64,000 nt of DNA from Paracyclopina nana (taxonomy: Eukaryota > Arthropoda > Copepoda > Cyclopoida > Cyclopettidae), in the NCBI GenBank assembly GCA_019096065.1, contig JAGUCH010000003.1:11222001-11286000 (forward strand), given 5' to 3'. Below are positions 12,001-27,000 of this stretch, piece by piece. The notes beneath the pieces were generated by a model. It was not told the origin of the DNA, ran no database searches, and saw only the letters and a list, made by a program, of their open reading frames with translations. A program made the translations under genes and the position numbers. The stretch's first letter is position 1. The number at the start of each line of letters is the position of its first letter.

Positions 12001-15000
12001 CTAGAACGAGCTGAACTTGACTAATCGAGAAAGGTTACTGTTTTAGCAAGGTAACTTGACTAAAAATTCGACTATGGGATAGCACTAGTACTATTGCTAA
12101 ATAAGCAGCAGCAGCATCGCGTTTGCTGCCAAAAAGAGGCCCACATTCAACACACGTTGAGATGCTCCAAGTTTGCTCTTCTTTTCTCATAAAAAAGTTG
12201 TCTTCGTCCTCGTCATTTTCGCAGCAAAGACAAACAGAGAGCAATGCTTTTTTGCTCAATTAAGAACATTATTGCACTGCCAAGCTTTGTAGTAGCAGTG
12301 AATGGACAAGAAGACGAAAAAAGCATATAACATGCTTTATGACATGAAAGATTCGATTTCCTTCTTTTTGTTGCAGCCTCAAAAACTCGATATCTGGTCA
12401 ACTCGTAACATATAGTACAAACATATCAAATTCTGCCACTGCAAAAAAGAGGCTCAGTTTCTATTGCTGGCCCTGGATCCACCATATGAATTTTGACTAG
12501 TTCAAAAAGTTGATTCACTGGGCCAAGGAAATAATTGAAAAGATTGCGCATTGCAGCTCGCGGGTAAAAAATGTAAGCAAAGTAATGTAATGAGGTGGAA
12601 AGTAATAACAAAAATGCACTTTCTTTTTTCAGCCAAAAGTTGACACTTACATCATTGAGCCAGAAATAGCTGCAATAAAGTGGCTCTTGACACTCTTCAC
12701 ATCCCATTGAGTCGAATTTTTTTCTACGAATTTTCTGACTGGAGCATTTTTGTCCTGTTCATGTACGCCCCAAACTCCTTAGGAAAACGCACGAAAAACA
12801 CCTCAAGGATAGGAGAAAGCGCCAGCTGATGCTAAAAAAATCAGATCGACTTTAAGCCAACTTGAAAGAAAACAAATCTAATTTGGGCTATTAAGCACTC
12901 CGCATTTTATCCACTTTGAGCACAATCAATAGTTAAATTTCATCTCTCATCAAAGAAACGTTGATAAAGGTAGTTTGTTTTGAAAAAAGTTGGAAACCAT
13001 GAGACAAAACAGCATAAATTGCCATTAGAAACGCTGCTCGGCCCCAAGCTGAACTCGAAGAGTGGCAGTCAGCAACAGATTCACTTATCCTTATGACAAT
13101 TTTTTCCATACCTTAAGGCATTCTTTATACATGAACAGGGCATTTATGGGCTTGCTTCACTTAGCAGCAACCCTATTGCTGTGTAGCAGTCCACTTTGTG
13201 GTGGAAAGCATTTTCTCCCTCAAAGGCATTTAAGAGAGACCCCAAATGGGACTAGAGCAGTGTAATGCGAAATCGTTGCTGTACCAAATGATTTATAGCC
13301 TCAAAAGCAAGTAGGACGCACATAAAAAGCTAGGCTAAATTAAATCTGGAGGAGAACTGCCGAATCAAAAGTAAGACTTGCTTTTCTCTGGAGACACAAA
13401 ATACTCTAAAGCACGAGAAGCAAGCCCAAAAACTTACCCACGAGCCAAAGTTAAGCCTCGTTATGCTATTAGTGCGACTGCTACACGTGGTGGTACACTA
13501 TGCGCATAATGACCTCCCATAAAAAGGCCGAGAGCAGCCTTTGCTGCATGGCTAAAAGGTTGTTTTAACACTTTTCATAGACTGGAGCCATTTTGAGGAT
13601 GCAATGGGAGATTTGCAATTCCGAGCTCGCAGAAAGTGCAAAATCTGCTAATGGAAATTTAAAATCCACGCATGAATATGCATTTCAAGTAAAGAAGCAT
13701 CTTCATGCTTAAAAGTTGGCCAAATTAACCTTGACAACTTGCTCCTTTGTGAAATTTCTGCCCCCAACAACTTTCTAAGGAAAAAATGTGTATAATTTGA
13801 GAGGCTCGTGCTGCTAGTGTAAAATTAAAAAATTCTGAAAAAAGCACCTCATTTCAGCTTGCCAAACGCAAAGCCAATTCCATGGTTGATGGTCACAAGA
13901 AAATCCTGTCAAATGCCAATATATATCTACCCAAAAGCAAAGGCTTTGAAGTCACCTAAAAAAGGGTCTGATGATGCATATGGAGCATATGAAAAGTGCA
14001 ATTTTTTTTAGGGTGGACGGCGAAAGCGAGGCCGCAAGGAGGTCCTTTCAAAGTGCACACAACTCAACTCTGAAAGTCATTTAGAAAGAGAGTTGAGAAA
14101 CGAGAAAAACGTAAAGTTGGAAGAAGATGTGAAGTGCCTCAAGGCATACAGCTACTAAACTGTATTGTTCTTTCGAATTTCCTAGCTGCTGCTCTTGAAT
14201 TTCACAGCCTCCAACTATATGCTAGGATATGAGCCATTCGACGAACAAAGCCTTGGCCAATTCATATTGCATAGAACTATATACCACTCTATACTATTTA
14301 TAATACTTAGGCAGTGACGTAGCTTTGCCTGGATAAATTATACTCTATTTTATTTTATAAATATCTTTGATAATTCAAGTAAATTCAGAGTTTCCTATCA
14401 GGTTTGGTATATACAATCATTCAGCTTACGTAAGCAAGTCAAACAAGTTGAGCGCAGGCGAGCTAGGGTTGGTTAAATCAATGCTGCTTTGCCATCAGGT
14501 GAGAGTTGAACTAACAGATGCAATGGTTTGGCTTAACCTAACTAAGAAAATAAGGCCTGCTAGTTAGGGTAGACCAAAACAATCAATATACCAGCCTGCA
14601 ACTTGGCTTGGCAAGATGTCTTATTTTATTAGTTTAGTCAACCCTGGAAATAACTATAGTTCCAAATAAAGGCAACGACATAACGAAAAAGTAGTGCAGC
14701 TGAAGAGGGCATTAGTATAATTAAATAATAGAAGAAAATCAAGAGGCAACTTTGATATGGAGCAACTTTTTCCCCTGCGTTGGAGAAAGCATGCTGGGAA
14801 ATAGTTGGCCAAATCGCCTTAGATTGAAATTCTTTCCTCGAGTGCTGACGACGGCCATGCAACCATGAAAAAAATTAGAGAGAGGCTATGTACGGTTGTG
14901 TGGGTATCATGATGATAACGCTGTGGTATATTACAGTGGAAGTAGGTATATTTTCACCAAAGAGGCCTCCTGAGGTTAGAAGCAATTTTGTGCTCGAGTA

Positions 15001-18000
15001 AGAAAGGACGAGGATGACCACATCATCGTCAAAAAACCTTCCTAGGCTTAGTTGCCCTTTTCCCTTCGGCTCCTCTGTGTTTTTCCTTCTCTCCAAGATA
15101 AATGGCTTTTTACAGCCATTACAAGAAGGTGCAGAGCAAAACGCAAAAAGTGACCTCATGGCCAGGTTGTCACGTTAGCACCTTTTATAGTATATCTTCC
15201 AAAAAACCACCTCAAAATTCTAGTGAAAATCCAAGCCTCTGTGCAGTTGCAAATGGGAGCTAGGTTGTTTAAAAATATGCCCATTTTCATATAGGTATTA
15301 TGCAGATTTTGCTGCACAGAGGATCAAAATGCAAGCTAGGAAAAAGAAAGCTCTTCAGTTGAATTGGGTGAAATTCGGGCCAAATTACAGCATATCTATG
15401 CACAATACATTCTACGTATGTAGTGGGGCACGCGAGGCGTGAATTTAATGGCAGCCTTGGCAACATCCCAGGCCTAAGTAGAAATTTACGAGGAAGCGAA
15501 ATGGCGCTTTAATTGCTGCCAAGACCAAAAATTATCGACAGGCTGTAAATTGAAATTAAAGTGGGCCAATTCGGCCACACATAATCACTAAAGTGCACGA
15601 CAAATAGGACGAATGCACATTTTGTAGTACTCGTGATTTGTCAAAATCTGCTGAGAAACGAATAGCTGTCAGTTGAGCAGAGCGAGTCGTAAATCATCAA
15701 GTATGAAAATGCTTCCTTTCCACAATCCTCTCTTGCATCTTGCTATCCAATGAAAGCAAGGCAAAGAATTTCCATTCAAATGTATTGCTATCAAAACATT
15801 TCTAGCTTTCCAACTCCTAAAAGTACACTGAATAAACCTATGCCCTGTTCATGTATTAAGAATGCCTTAAGGTATGGAAAAAATTGTCATAAGGAAAAAT
15901 GAATCTGTTGCTGACTGCTACTCTACGAGTTCAGCTTGGGGCCGAGCAGCGTTTTTAATGGCAATTTTTGCTATTTTGATATGTTTTTCAGCTTTTTTTC
16001 AAAACAAACTAGCTTTCTTAACGTTTCTTTGATAAGAACTGAAATTTAACTATTGATTTTGCTCAAAATGTCTAAAAAGTGGAGTGCTTCGTTGCCCAAA
16101 TTTAGATTTGTTTACTTTCATGTTGGCTTAAAGTCGATCTGATTTTTTAGCACCAGCTGGTGCTTGCCATAAGACAATTTTTCTCTTCTCCCTAAGGCGT
16201 TTTTCGTGCATTTTCCTAAGGAGTTTGGGGCGTACATGAACAGGACACTAGCCCAGTTCCAACACGGGATATCAGCATAGTGCAGTGCGGTAAACCAGTT
16301 AATTCAGGTCGAGCTGAGCGCGCGAGCTAGCTGTGACCTGACTATGCTAAAAAGTCAAGTTACGTCTCTTGACTATGCTGATTTACCATGTTGGAACCGG
16401 GCTACTACTTCAATCCAATGGAAAAGCCTAATTTTTGTCATCAGCAAAAAACCCTCATCTTTCCATGAAAATGCATATTTTTTCTCTGGTGAAATTGTCC
16501 CTTTTCTGCGGAAGAAATCAAGTAGTAAATGTAAATGGACGTACTTTGCATGAATGGCACGAGGTCGGGATTGTTCTTGCCAGTGACTGCCACAGTGAGG
16601 CCAGTGGAGTTGGAGGCCGAGCTCCTGAGGCCGCCTGACGAAGACCTGACACTGTGATCACTCCCCCTGTGGTCCATCACCATAAGCGAGGCTGTGGAGG
16701 AATTGTGATCGATGTCCAGCTCCTCGATGGTCGTCACAACCACTTTATTGCCAGCTTGATTGCCATTTCCGCCCTCGGAGGCCGAGGCCGTTCGGCCTCC
16801 AGAGCAGCCTCGGAGTCGAGACCTCGAAGACCGCGAGCCATGGATCCGGATGGCCAAAGTGACGATGATGATGACGATGAGCACTCCGGCCACCACTCCC
16901 AGAATGGTGAGCATCATTGGGTCCAATTCCATCTGATGACCAGGTCCATCTGTAAAAATGCGCATATCAACGAAGGCGTTTTGGCACCATCCCCTGGCCA
17001 TTACATGAAATCAATGGAGAAACACCAGAGTGAACGCGACCAGCCATGAAAATGGGGCCAAGGGCTCTATATGTTTACAGAGTGTCCCACAATTTTCGGA
17101 GTTAATAAGCGCTCAGATTAACTGAGCCAACAATTTTGAAGCACATAATTTAAAAGTGCATAAGGTCGCATTACACCCAATTTCTATTGCAAACACACTC
17201 AGCTCGACTTTGAGCTCGATACATGAGGCCATAGTATATGACCTCAATTTTGTGAGCAAAATCTGACCAAATGAATAGCACGTTTCATCACACAAAAAGT
17301 TATATTGAATGCATATAGATTGTCCAGCCATTTTTGCAGCCAATTGAGCTCATATGCCATGGACTCATCGATCGAGCTCCAAGTCGAGCTGAGAGCGTAA
17401 ACAATGAAAATTGGGCACGATGCGACTACATGCACAATTAAATTATGTGCCCAAGAATTGTTGTCTCAGTTTATCTGCAAACTGATTACATCCGAAAGTT
17501 GTAGGACATTAAGTGGAAAGTCGATATAACATAATTAGCAAATGGAGCAAAAATGTATTCGATACAGCATATAGTATAAAGAGTATTCCATCGTCAATCT
17601 GGATCACAAAGGAAGTGAGATAGAACGAGGCCAGCATAACTGCACAATTTATGGCCATGCCAGCAGCCTTCCTTGCGTAGCAGTGAGGCCTCGCAAATAT
17701 TTGTCTAGGATTGCAAAAGTGCTAGCTTCGCCATTTGTTTTGATTTAGCAAGAAGCAGAAGCGCGCGCGCGTGTGAAAAGGAGGAACTTCTGGTTTTTTG
17801 CTCTCACTGATTCATCGATCCGGAGAAAAGCTGCAAATGTCATTTCTCAGCACGGCGGCAGAGGAAAAACGCGTATCTAAGTAAAAGTGCAGAAGCAACC
17901 AAGGAGTAAACAAGCTTACAGGGGAGAATCAGTGCCTAATCAAAGAAGACACTTTCGACTACAGCTAGTGGCCCAGTCCATTACTATGCTGCATTCCCCT

Positions 18001-21000
18001 AGGCTTGGCAAGGAAATGTGCAACTACACACAGTCATTGATTCGATTACGGATGGATGCTTTTTTACACATATGCAGTAACCTCCTGGATTTTTCCTTTT
18101 TATCATCACCATGGTTGAAATGAGTGTGTAAGTGAGGATGGCCGTGGAAAAACTTCATTTCCGGCAAAAAACGGCCCATTCTCATCTTATACGTATAGTA
18201 GTCTTTTCATGGCATTATATACATCGTAATGTGAATGAAGATTATTCAGCGAAAAAAAAGTTTCCTACCACCCTTCTTTTGTCCTGTTCATGTACGCCCC
18301 GAACTCCTTAGGAAAATGCACGAAAAACACCTCAAGGAAAGGAGAAAAATTGTCGTATGACAAGCGCCAGCTGATGCTAAAAATATCAGATCGGCTTTAA
18401 GCCAACTTGAAAGTAAACAAATATAATTTTGGCTATTTTAGTGCTCCATATTTTAGTCCTTTTGAGCAAAATCAATAGTTAAATTTCATCTCTCATCAAA
18501 GAAACGTTAAGAAAGGTAGTTTGTGTTGAAAAAAGTTGAAAACCATGAGACAAAAGAGCAAAAATTGCCATAAAAAACGCTGCTCGGCCCCAAGCTGAAC
18601 TCGTAAAGTGGCAGTCAGCAACAGATTCACTTATCCTAATGACAATTTTTTCCATACCTTAAGGCATTCTTTATACATGAACAGGGCTTTAGAGCACTTG
18701 TTATGTTCTTCCATTATTATTAATACATTTATGGCCCATGTGCCACAATTGATCAACCTTTTTGGTGTGGCCTCTGTCCTACCTAATCTTCTTTATTGAT
18801 GACAAACATTTTGATTGATATGCTACAACTAGCATACACAGAGCAGTAATCTACCATAGATATGTTTCCTTCTACGATTTCCGTGAAAATGCCGTGGAAG
18901 ATCCATCATGCCAACCTGCTACTGATACTACCAAGATCTTGGCATCTGGCTGTAAAATGCAATGGAAAGAATCATGCTGGGATTTCATGCTGAATGCATA
19001 AATTCCTATGGGTTGTTTTTTTTTGCAAAAACTCTTTATGCCGTTGAAGTAAGATTCGAAAGCAGTATCAAGTTTCCCTGGTAGTTTTTCTAATGTAGTA
19101 TTGAAACTTGGGTTTAGAATTTCGCCAAGTAGGCTCTCTCTACAAAGGTAAACTTTTTCTACGTTGCAAAAGAGTGAGAGAGCATTTTTTCACAAGAAAT
19201 CGTAGCATCTTAATGTATATACTCGCGCGCGCTAGAGAGAGAATAGCAACTTCTTCTTCCCTAGCTCTTCTACATTTTAAAGTTTTAGCAAAGTGGTTGA
19301 GGAAAACTTTTGAGTTCCCTCTGGCCAACCGAGGTTCCTATAGGTTTTGTTTGCTACTAGCTAGCTAGCATATATGTAGAATGCTCAGTATGCTCGAGCC
19401 GGCATCTCTAATTATGCAAAGGTGCACACTGGGCCGCGAGCCAGTGCTGTCAAAATGTATTTAACTTTGTCATCATCAGCTGAGTTGCTCGATGCTCATT
19501 CCGGCGAGAAATGCATCAGCTGCCCTGCTTTTCCTAGCTGATGTGCTTTTAAAACACAGCCAAGATTAATACGAGCGCTGACAATCCGCAGATATCAAGC
19601 TATTAGCCTGTATTAATATTAGATGAGCAAAGCTCTTTGGAGTTAAGCAAGGCTGTTTGGAATACCTCAACAATTGCTGAGCCGATTGCAACCAAACTTG
19701 GTAGGATTCTTCAGTGGCACTCTCAACGGCTGTGTGCCAAATTTGGTGGAGATCCGAGGCCTCCAACTGGAGGCCGTTAAAAATGAGAAGCAAGGCAGCG
19801 TTGTTTAACATGAAGAGCGGAAAAAATGGCCTCTGATAATCGGCCTTCAATCCTGATGAATTTTGGCATAAACAATTATCAGGGTCTATTGACGAATCAT
19901 ACCAAGTTTGGCGCTTAAAGGCTCAGCAGTTGTTGAGGAATACACCTCCAAAGGGCCTTGCTTAACATCATAGTAGCCTTGCTAGAAAAATATGAGAACG
20001 TGCTTTTATGGCCATTTGGCAGGCAAAAAGGCCAAAATGATAAATATTGAAAAAATCCACTTCTGGTAATTTCTAAAATTGCTACTGTGGCGCCATCCAA
20101 AGTGGTAGCGAAATATACCTGTATTTAAATCATCTTACTCTTGGCTGCAGCTGAAATATTTTCATTTTCAGTGAACTATAACAAGGATCTTCATAGAGAA
20201 TTTAGCTGGGCCTAGAATGATGATGGCGCAATGCAGTAGCAGCTCCAAACGAGAACAGTGAATAGAAATCTGCTTAATCTGGGATTTAAAATCCAAAATA
20301 AGTACTTTGGTAGTGGCATCAAAGTGCATTTTGGTGTTGCTTAAAAATGAAAGCAAAATCTGCCTTCTTACCCGAGGCCAATCCATCGTTGATATGGGGA
20401 ATCAACTTTTCCGGCAACTTGAGGGTGTACACGTGGATCTGAGTGGGTACACCCATGCCCTTGACATTGTGTCCTATAAGTTCTCCGACATATTTGCTTC
20501 CAGGGTCGAGACCAGAGACGGTGAAGGAAGGCATCGCTGACGAGAGATTGGCTGACAAATTCAGCTCTCCATTTTCAGACGACATTTTGTAGACGATCAG
20601 AGTAAAGTGTTGTGGAAGGCCGCCATTGAAACCAGGCTGACAGGTGACTTGGAACGAATCTGTCGATTCGTTGGTCACAGTGCAGTTTTGCACGGCCTCT
20701 GGTTTCCCTGAAAGGAAAGCGTAATTGGATTACAGAGACTGCTCCTAGCTACTAAAAGCCAAGTAGTATTTCAAAAGCCACTGCTACGGTAGGGCGTTCC
20801 CATACTGGCTGGTTAGTCAAGTTAAGTTAGGTAAAAAGTTGAGCTAGGTTCTGCAGGCAGAAGGGCGTTCCTGAATTGGCCAGTTAGTCAAGTTAAGTTA
20901 GGTAGAAAGTTAAGTTTAGTTCAGTTCCGTTCCCAGATATTTATGTAGGTAGAACTTAGCTTGATTTTATGTAGTACTAGCTTACTTGCCCAGCTAAGTT

Positions 21001-24000
21001 AAGTTGGCAAACTGAACTTAGCTACAAAAAGTGTTCTCATATGCGTAGTAAGTCAAGCTAGCGCAATTGAGAAAAGGTAACTTTGCTCATCTGCTGCTGA
21101 TGTACAACGCGTTGGCGTGTCAGCTCAGCGGTCAACTGAACATTCCTAAAACGAACCGAACTTGGCTAGAGCAAGCTGAACTTAACTGATCAAGCAAGGT
21201 TGCTGTTTTAGCAAAGTAACTTGACTATAAATTCGAATATGGGATCGCCCTAGAGCCTAACTTTGCTTAATTTCATGCTGTGCCAGCTTACTAAGTTAAG
21301 TTAGGTCACCAAGCTGAACTTAGAAAGAAGATTTCTTGCAAAGCAACTATGAAGCTTGCTCTGTTGAGAAAAGCTAGGCAAGCTCATCAGCTGCTGATAT
21401 CAAATGAGTTGTCGTGTAAGCATACCTTGACTTTGCTAAAACCAACTGAACTCCGCAAGAACGAGCTGAGCTTAACTAATCAAGTAAGGTTGCTATTTTA
21501 GCAAGGTAGCTTGACTAAATTTCCATTATGGGATCGCCCTTTGGCCATACTTTTCAGGCTAGCTACCTGCTACCTTTTTTGGCTATTCAACAGGGCCATT
21601 AAGATTTTATCAATTTTTCTGGCTAAGGCAATATCTGAACTTTTTAGCACGCCAGCTTAATAGAAGTCTATTACTACCATGGTGGCATTGTCTACTGGTA
21701 ACAGAAAGTTTTTTCTGTTCCAGAAAAAGGCTTTTATCTAGGCGGGAAGAGCCTTAGCAAAGCAAGCAGGTATAAAGCAATACTTAGTAGGAGGTGCTAG
21801 GAAACTTTGAAGCAATTATGGCATGTCACTTGACTTCAGTTGCTGATAATAAGATCACGAATTGCAGCCAGACTGGAAATGACTTGAGTATGTCAGTGGA
21901 CGAGCGTTTAATCAATATTCATGTCTTCCACAGACAGCTGCACTCAAGTTTTATATGGCTATTGCTCAAAACTTTGACAAAATTGTCATAATTGCCATAT
22001 GACTATTATGCTGAATTATTGAGTGAAATGTATGCTAAAGTGTATTTATTGCATTTAGAAGGGTACTCTAAGCAGCTTTGGGCACTTAGAAGGAGAAAGC
22101 ACAAGCTGCTCCAACTGCAAATAAATCAAAACCTATTTGAAGCCCTCCTTTTGTCAACAGGACCAAGGCGGCCGTATTTCTAGCTTTATTGCATTGTCTG
22201 GTTTCAACACTATACTACATGAGCAAAATCTGGAAGCTATTGCCCTTTCTCCAGAATGTGGCTTTTTCTCGCCACTTTCGGCACCTTTTGCCACAACACA
22301 GGCAAGCTAGCTCAGCCAGCCCAAAAAAGTCAGCGGCTTTCACTTTTTAGGTATTCAAGATTGCTTTCTAAAATAACGGGTTATTCGTCGTCAAACAAAG
22401 TGCATGCCACGAATATACAGTCTTTCCCGTAGATTTCTGTACACTTTGAAATCAAAAGTTTGTGTTACAAATTCGGGAAATATTAGACACAATGGATATC
22501 ATTGGAAAGCTTGAATCCTTTGCCATCTTTTTTTGCTTCAATGGATAAAAGAAATTAAAAGTAAAAAAATGAGAAAACTTAATTTTCCTGAGGTACCCTT
22601 AATTTTTCTCCCAAAAAAGCAAATTAGCCAAAATCGGCTATTAGCTTGTTCTCATTAACATTTCTATAAGGTAAGCAAGGCACTATGCGCGCTTATATCT
22701 CAGCATCTACTCGTCCGACTGGAGCCAAATTTGGAGGAATTCATAAGGCAGTATTGAAGAATCTTCATGCCAATTTTCATCCGGATTGGAGGACGCTAAG
22801 GCCGCCTTACTGAAAGTGAGGCAAATCAGTTAAGCAAAGGAGAAAAATCAGCCACCTCCTTAGAGACCTCCGATCCGGATGAAAATTGGCAAGAAGATTC
22901 TTCAATACGCTCTTATGAATCCCTCCAAATTTGGTTCCAAACGGCTCAATACTTACTGAGTTATGAGCTTCCAAAGTGCCTTGCTTTGCTTACCGCCTGC
23001 CTTACTGAGTTTTATGAGAACAAGCTAATTATCGACCAAATTTTCACTTAAGCTAATCCTGGCTATTTTTTTGACATTTTTTCATGAAAAAAAATCTTGC
23101 AGCACTGCGCTGGCTCATCAGAAAGGTGGATGATTCGCAAGGATATTTTTCAGTAAAAAAAAGACAATAAGGCCACTGCCTACTAAAAAAGTTTCTAAAT
23201 TAGTGTTTTAAACATCACTTTATTGGGATTTTTTGTTTATGAAGATCAAATGTTTAACCAATTTCATGAGAAATTGAATAAATAATTTTTTTGTGAAAGT
23301 GACTTTTCATCAAAATAAATCAGTGAAAATGGGAGTGAATTTGGAGTAACTATCAATTTTGTGGTCTAAATCAAAATTTGAATTAATACTTTTTAAAAAT
23401 CTCAAAACTAAAAAAGATGGCTTAAGTTTCAAGCTTTCCAACAGTATCCATTGTGTCGAGTATTTCCAGAAGTTTTAACAAAAACTTTTGATTTCAAAGT
23501 GTACAGAAATCTACAGGACAGACTGTATATGTAATAATGGGAATTGCAAGATCGCCTAATGAAGAAAGTTGCAACAGCAAATGCACGATAAATGCCATTT
23601 CTGCTTGTGCAACTGATTTCCCGAAAGCCTTGTCGCACTAATGCATGTGAGGCTCATTTTGCTCAAGCAACATATGCCCATTTTGTTGCTGCTCCTGCAA
23701 AACTACACCAACCAGCCAAGTGAGGAAAAGTTAAGGCCAATTTGTCCACTCTTATGTACTACCCAGTGCACTTTTGCCCGAAAATCAATTACGTAACAGC
23801 AGCATACCTGCAGCAATAATGTGGAAAATACAGGGCTCTCGTTGCTCCCCGACCAGATTACGACTCCAGCACATCAAAGTTCCATACTCGAGTGTCCGAG
23901 TTGGTGTGAAGGTCAAGAGGCTCGTCGAGCCATTAGTCCGGATGAAACGACTGCTCACAGTTTTGGCCTCGGCAGAATTGTTAAAAGTCCACCTGCGAAT

Positions 24001-27000
24001 AGAGAAAGTCGAATTTTTTAATTACTTCCCCACCAACAAATTAGTGAGGGCCTCGTTAAGGAAATTATTGCCAATTTCGGCTGCAGACAAATATCGATAG
24101 ATTTGAAAAAGGTGGCAAATTGCAGAGTTTCCGTTTTGACAAAACTGACCTAAACGTGACTTCTGGCGGATTGGCTTCGACGTTGCACGCAATATGCGCC
24201 GTTTCCATCTTGGCCACTCCATACACTTTGACACCTTTGGGTTTGCACACGGGAGGAACTGGAAGCAAAAAAGAAAGCGATATTTGCAGAAGAGAAGCTA
24301 TATCAAGAGTCTCAAAGGCAAACAGACGCTGACTTGGCTTGTCAATCTCAGTTGGAAAGGCACGTGCTAAATGTTGGATGAGGCGTAGCAGCTATAGATT
24401 CCTATGTAATAAGGTAATTCTCAAAAATGCCACCAGGCTTCCAGGTGGCGCTGAGATAGATCAACCCAAAAAGTGATTCCAGACAATTTTATTTTTGGCA
24501 CTTTTTTTGATCATGGGTAAAAGCGAAAATCTAAATCTGGTAGCAAGTGGAGCTGAGCTGGATTTACCCAATTTGTATTTTGGCACTTTTCATCAAGTTG
24601 CAGGTAAATACGAGAAAGCCAAATCTGGTAGTAAGTGTCTCCACATAAGCTAGAAAACTATATTTTTACTGGCTAACTTGTAAAAATGAAGAGTTGAATC
24701 TGGGAAAAGTGAAGCTTTTGAGGCACTTTTCCTCAGTGAATCTGGTAAGTTTTTAGAATTGTTTTGGAATGTGATTATTGGGGGAACTTTTTTTGTCCGA
24801 AAATCAAGTTGTAAAATGACCGACAAGTCTAGTTGCAAAATGTCCGACATCTACTGCGTTTTTTGCCCGACAGATTTGTCATAGTTGTAGAATGTCCGAC
24901 GAATAGAATGTTAAATGTCCGACAGGATTTGTCAAGTTGCAAAATGTCCGACACGACCCAGATGTAAAATGTCCGACAGATGTTATCAAGTTGCATCTTA
25001 CACCTAGGAGCTTCTATAGTCAAATAATATGTGACTTACTTTGCTATTAGAATTGCATTTCCAAAGCTTTCTTGAAATAATCAACAACAATGATGAGAAA
25101 TTTTGAGAAACAGTTAAACCGGACTTTTCATTTCTTGAGAATTGATATTGTGATGTCTTAAAAGAAAGCCCAAAAATACTGTCAGGCTTATTACAACTAT
25201 TTTAAACTTTTTGGACTTTTCACATGGCCATTTCCAACTTTTTTCGGTCATTTTGCATCTATACCAAATGTGTCGGGCAAAAAACGCACCCGTCGCCAAA
25301 AATGTGTCGGTCATTTTGCATCTATACCAAATGTGTCGGGCAAAAAATGTACCCGTCGCCAATAATGTGTCGGTCATTTTGCAACTATACCAAATGTGTC
25401 GCACATTTTACAACTTGACTAAATGTGTCGGACAAAATGATGGAGCCCGTGATTATTTATGATTCTCATCTGCGCATGTGCAGTCCGTTAATAATGGCGT
25501 CTCTGCTGTGAAAAGAGCCTGCTTACTCGTTCCAACGTGTCATTTCCGCACCCATGAATCTTTTGTTCTCATGTCAGATCTCAGAAGCCTTGTGATCCCT
25601 TAAAATGTCTCCCTTACAAGAATGGATTTCATATCAAGGATATTCTCCTCCTTTGCTAATGCATCAACCTGTCTTTCTTTTTCCCTTGCTGCCAAAGTGC
25701 AGAGTCATTCACGTCAATTTGAGCCATGAAAGAAATCACTGAGGCCTGCTGCCACCAGGCATCAAAGTCATCTTGTGCCAAGATCAAGACCATGTGTGTG
25801 AAAGTTTGTTTACCACTTTTTTTTTGGCCCCAACATAGTATATGCATGGGGAAACTTTGCCCATGGAATAGAGAGTTTCTTCTCCAACTCCACCAAATCC
25901 ATCATTAAGTGATTCAGTTTTTCTTTCCAATTTTCACCTCGATTCACCAAAGAAAGGCCCATTCATCACTTTGCAGAAAAATACCGAGATCTCTGGGGGC
26001 TTTGGGGAGTAATTGCTTCCATCACATGGAAGATATGACTGTTGTACTGGTAAAGTAAGCTTCACTGCTGACATCTACTAAATTGAATCTGCAGATAAGC
26101 AAGCCTCCAAATTGAGGAAGGAAGGTGAGCAGCAAAAAAGTGAAAGCTCATCCTACTTTCACCATAAAGCTTTGCAGTGGCCTTTATAGGTATGGCACAC
26201 TAATTATTTATCAGATATAACTCTTACACTTATATAAAGGCGTGGAAGGTTTGCCAGCCGCAGCAGCAAAAGTGGCAAAGTACTTTTAACAGCCCCTTTT
26301 CCCCCTGTGCAACCACACACATACACTACATATAGTGCACCTCTGCCCAACCAGAATTTTGCCGAAATTATCGGTTAATATTCGGGACCATTTTGATATC
26401 AAATTTGATCTTGAATACTTCGCGAATAGGGGTTTAATCCGTGACGGAATTCATTGCTGAGAAATTGATTATCTCATGAAAAGTAACTGAAATTCAATGT
26501 TGATTACTTCCTGATTATTTCATATGCTTGGCCACTTTCAGCAGAATATTCAGGAACTTTTCAGGAATTGATTTCAGTTAATATTCAAGGACTTGATTTC
26601 AGTTATATTCAAGGACCTGTCAAAAATTAATTTTTTGGGGAGCTTTCTAGCTTTTTGATTAAGCTTTCTCTTTCTTTAGACTATGATGGATTTTAAGTGA
26701 AAGAAAGAAAGTTAGAAAAGCTAGAAAGAAAGTTTACCCATGGTGGATTCGAACCCATGACCCTCAGATTTGGAATCCAGCGCCTTGCCTCTAGACCACA
26801 GATGTCCCACTCTGATTTGGGCTTTTTTTAGCTATAATATTGTGCAGAACATACTCTAGATGGAGCTAGCTTTAATTTTTAGAGTACTTGGAAATGTCTT
26901 TTAAGTCCAGTTGTCACTGAATAGTTTTTGAACTTGAACTGAAATCATTCTTGAAAAGTTATTGACATGAACACTCCTGAATTGTAATTGAATATTCAAG

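Larger units (their letters stand above)
9923..16544 (-). other. Receptor intron 12
   Basis: 6.6 kb with the nested palindrome at 10.4-10.9 kb, a family A copy and fragment, family B copies 1 and 2, and the 156-bp foldback. Remaining parts (for example 13.2-14.3 and 14.7-15.8 kb) show nothing recognisable. Confidence 0.6.
20708..23807 (-). other. Receptor intron 10
   Basis: 3.1 kb, about two thirds transposon: the family A cluster at 20.8-21.5 kb and the Tc1/mariner-like element at 22.4-23.5 kb. Confidence 0.6.

Noticed and set aside
24791..25437. CRISPR-like array of spaced repeats
   Set aside because: The host is a eukaryote, the repeats are 12 bases with irregular spacing and they reverse direction across the core.
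25211..25462. Open frame with a repeated peptide (SVILHLYQMCRAKN)
   Set aside because: The repetition comes from the 63-bp DNA tandem repeat in the element, not from a selected protein.
26735..26809. Functional tRNA gene
   Set aside because: No acceptor stem forms and two arms have lost pairing.
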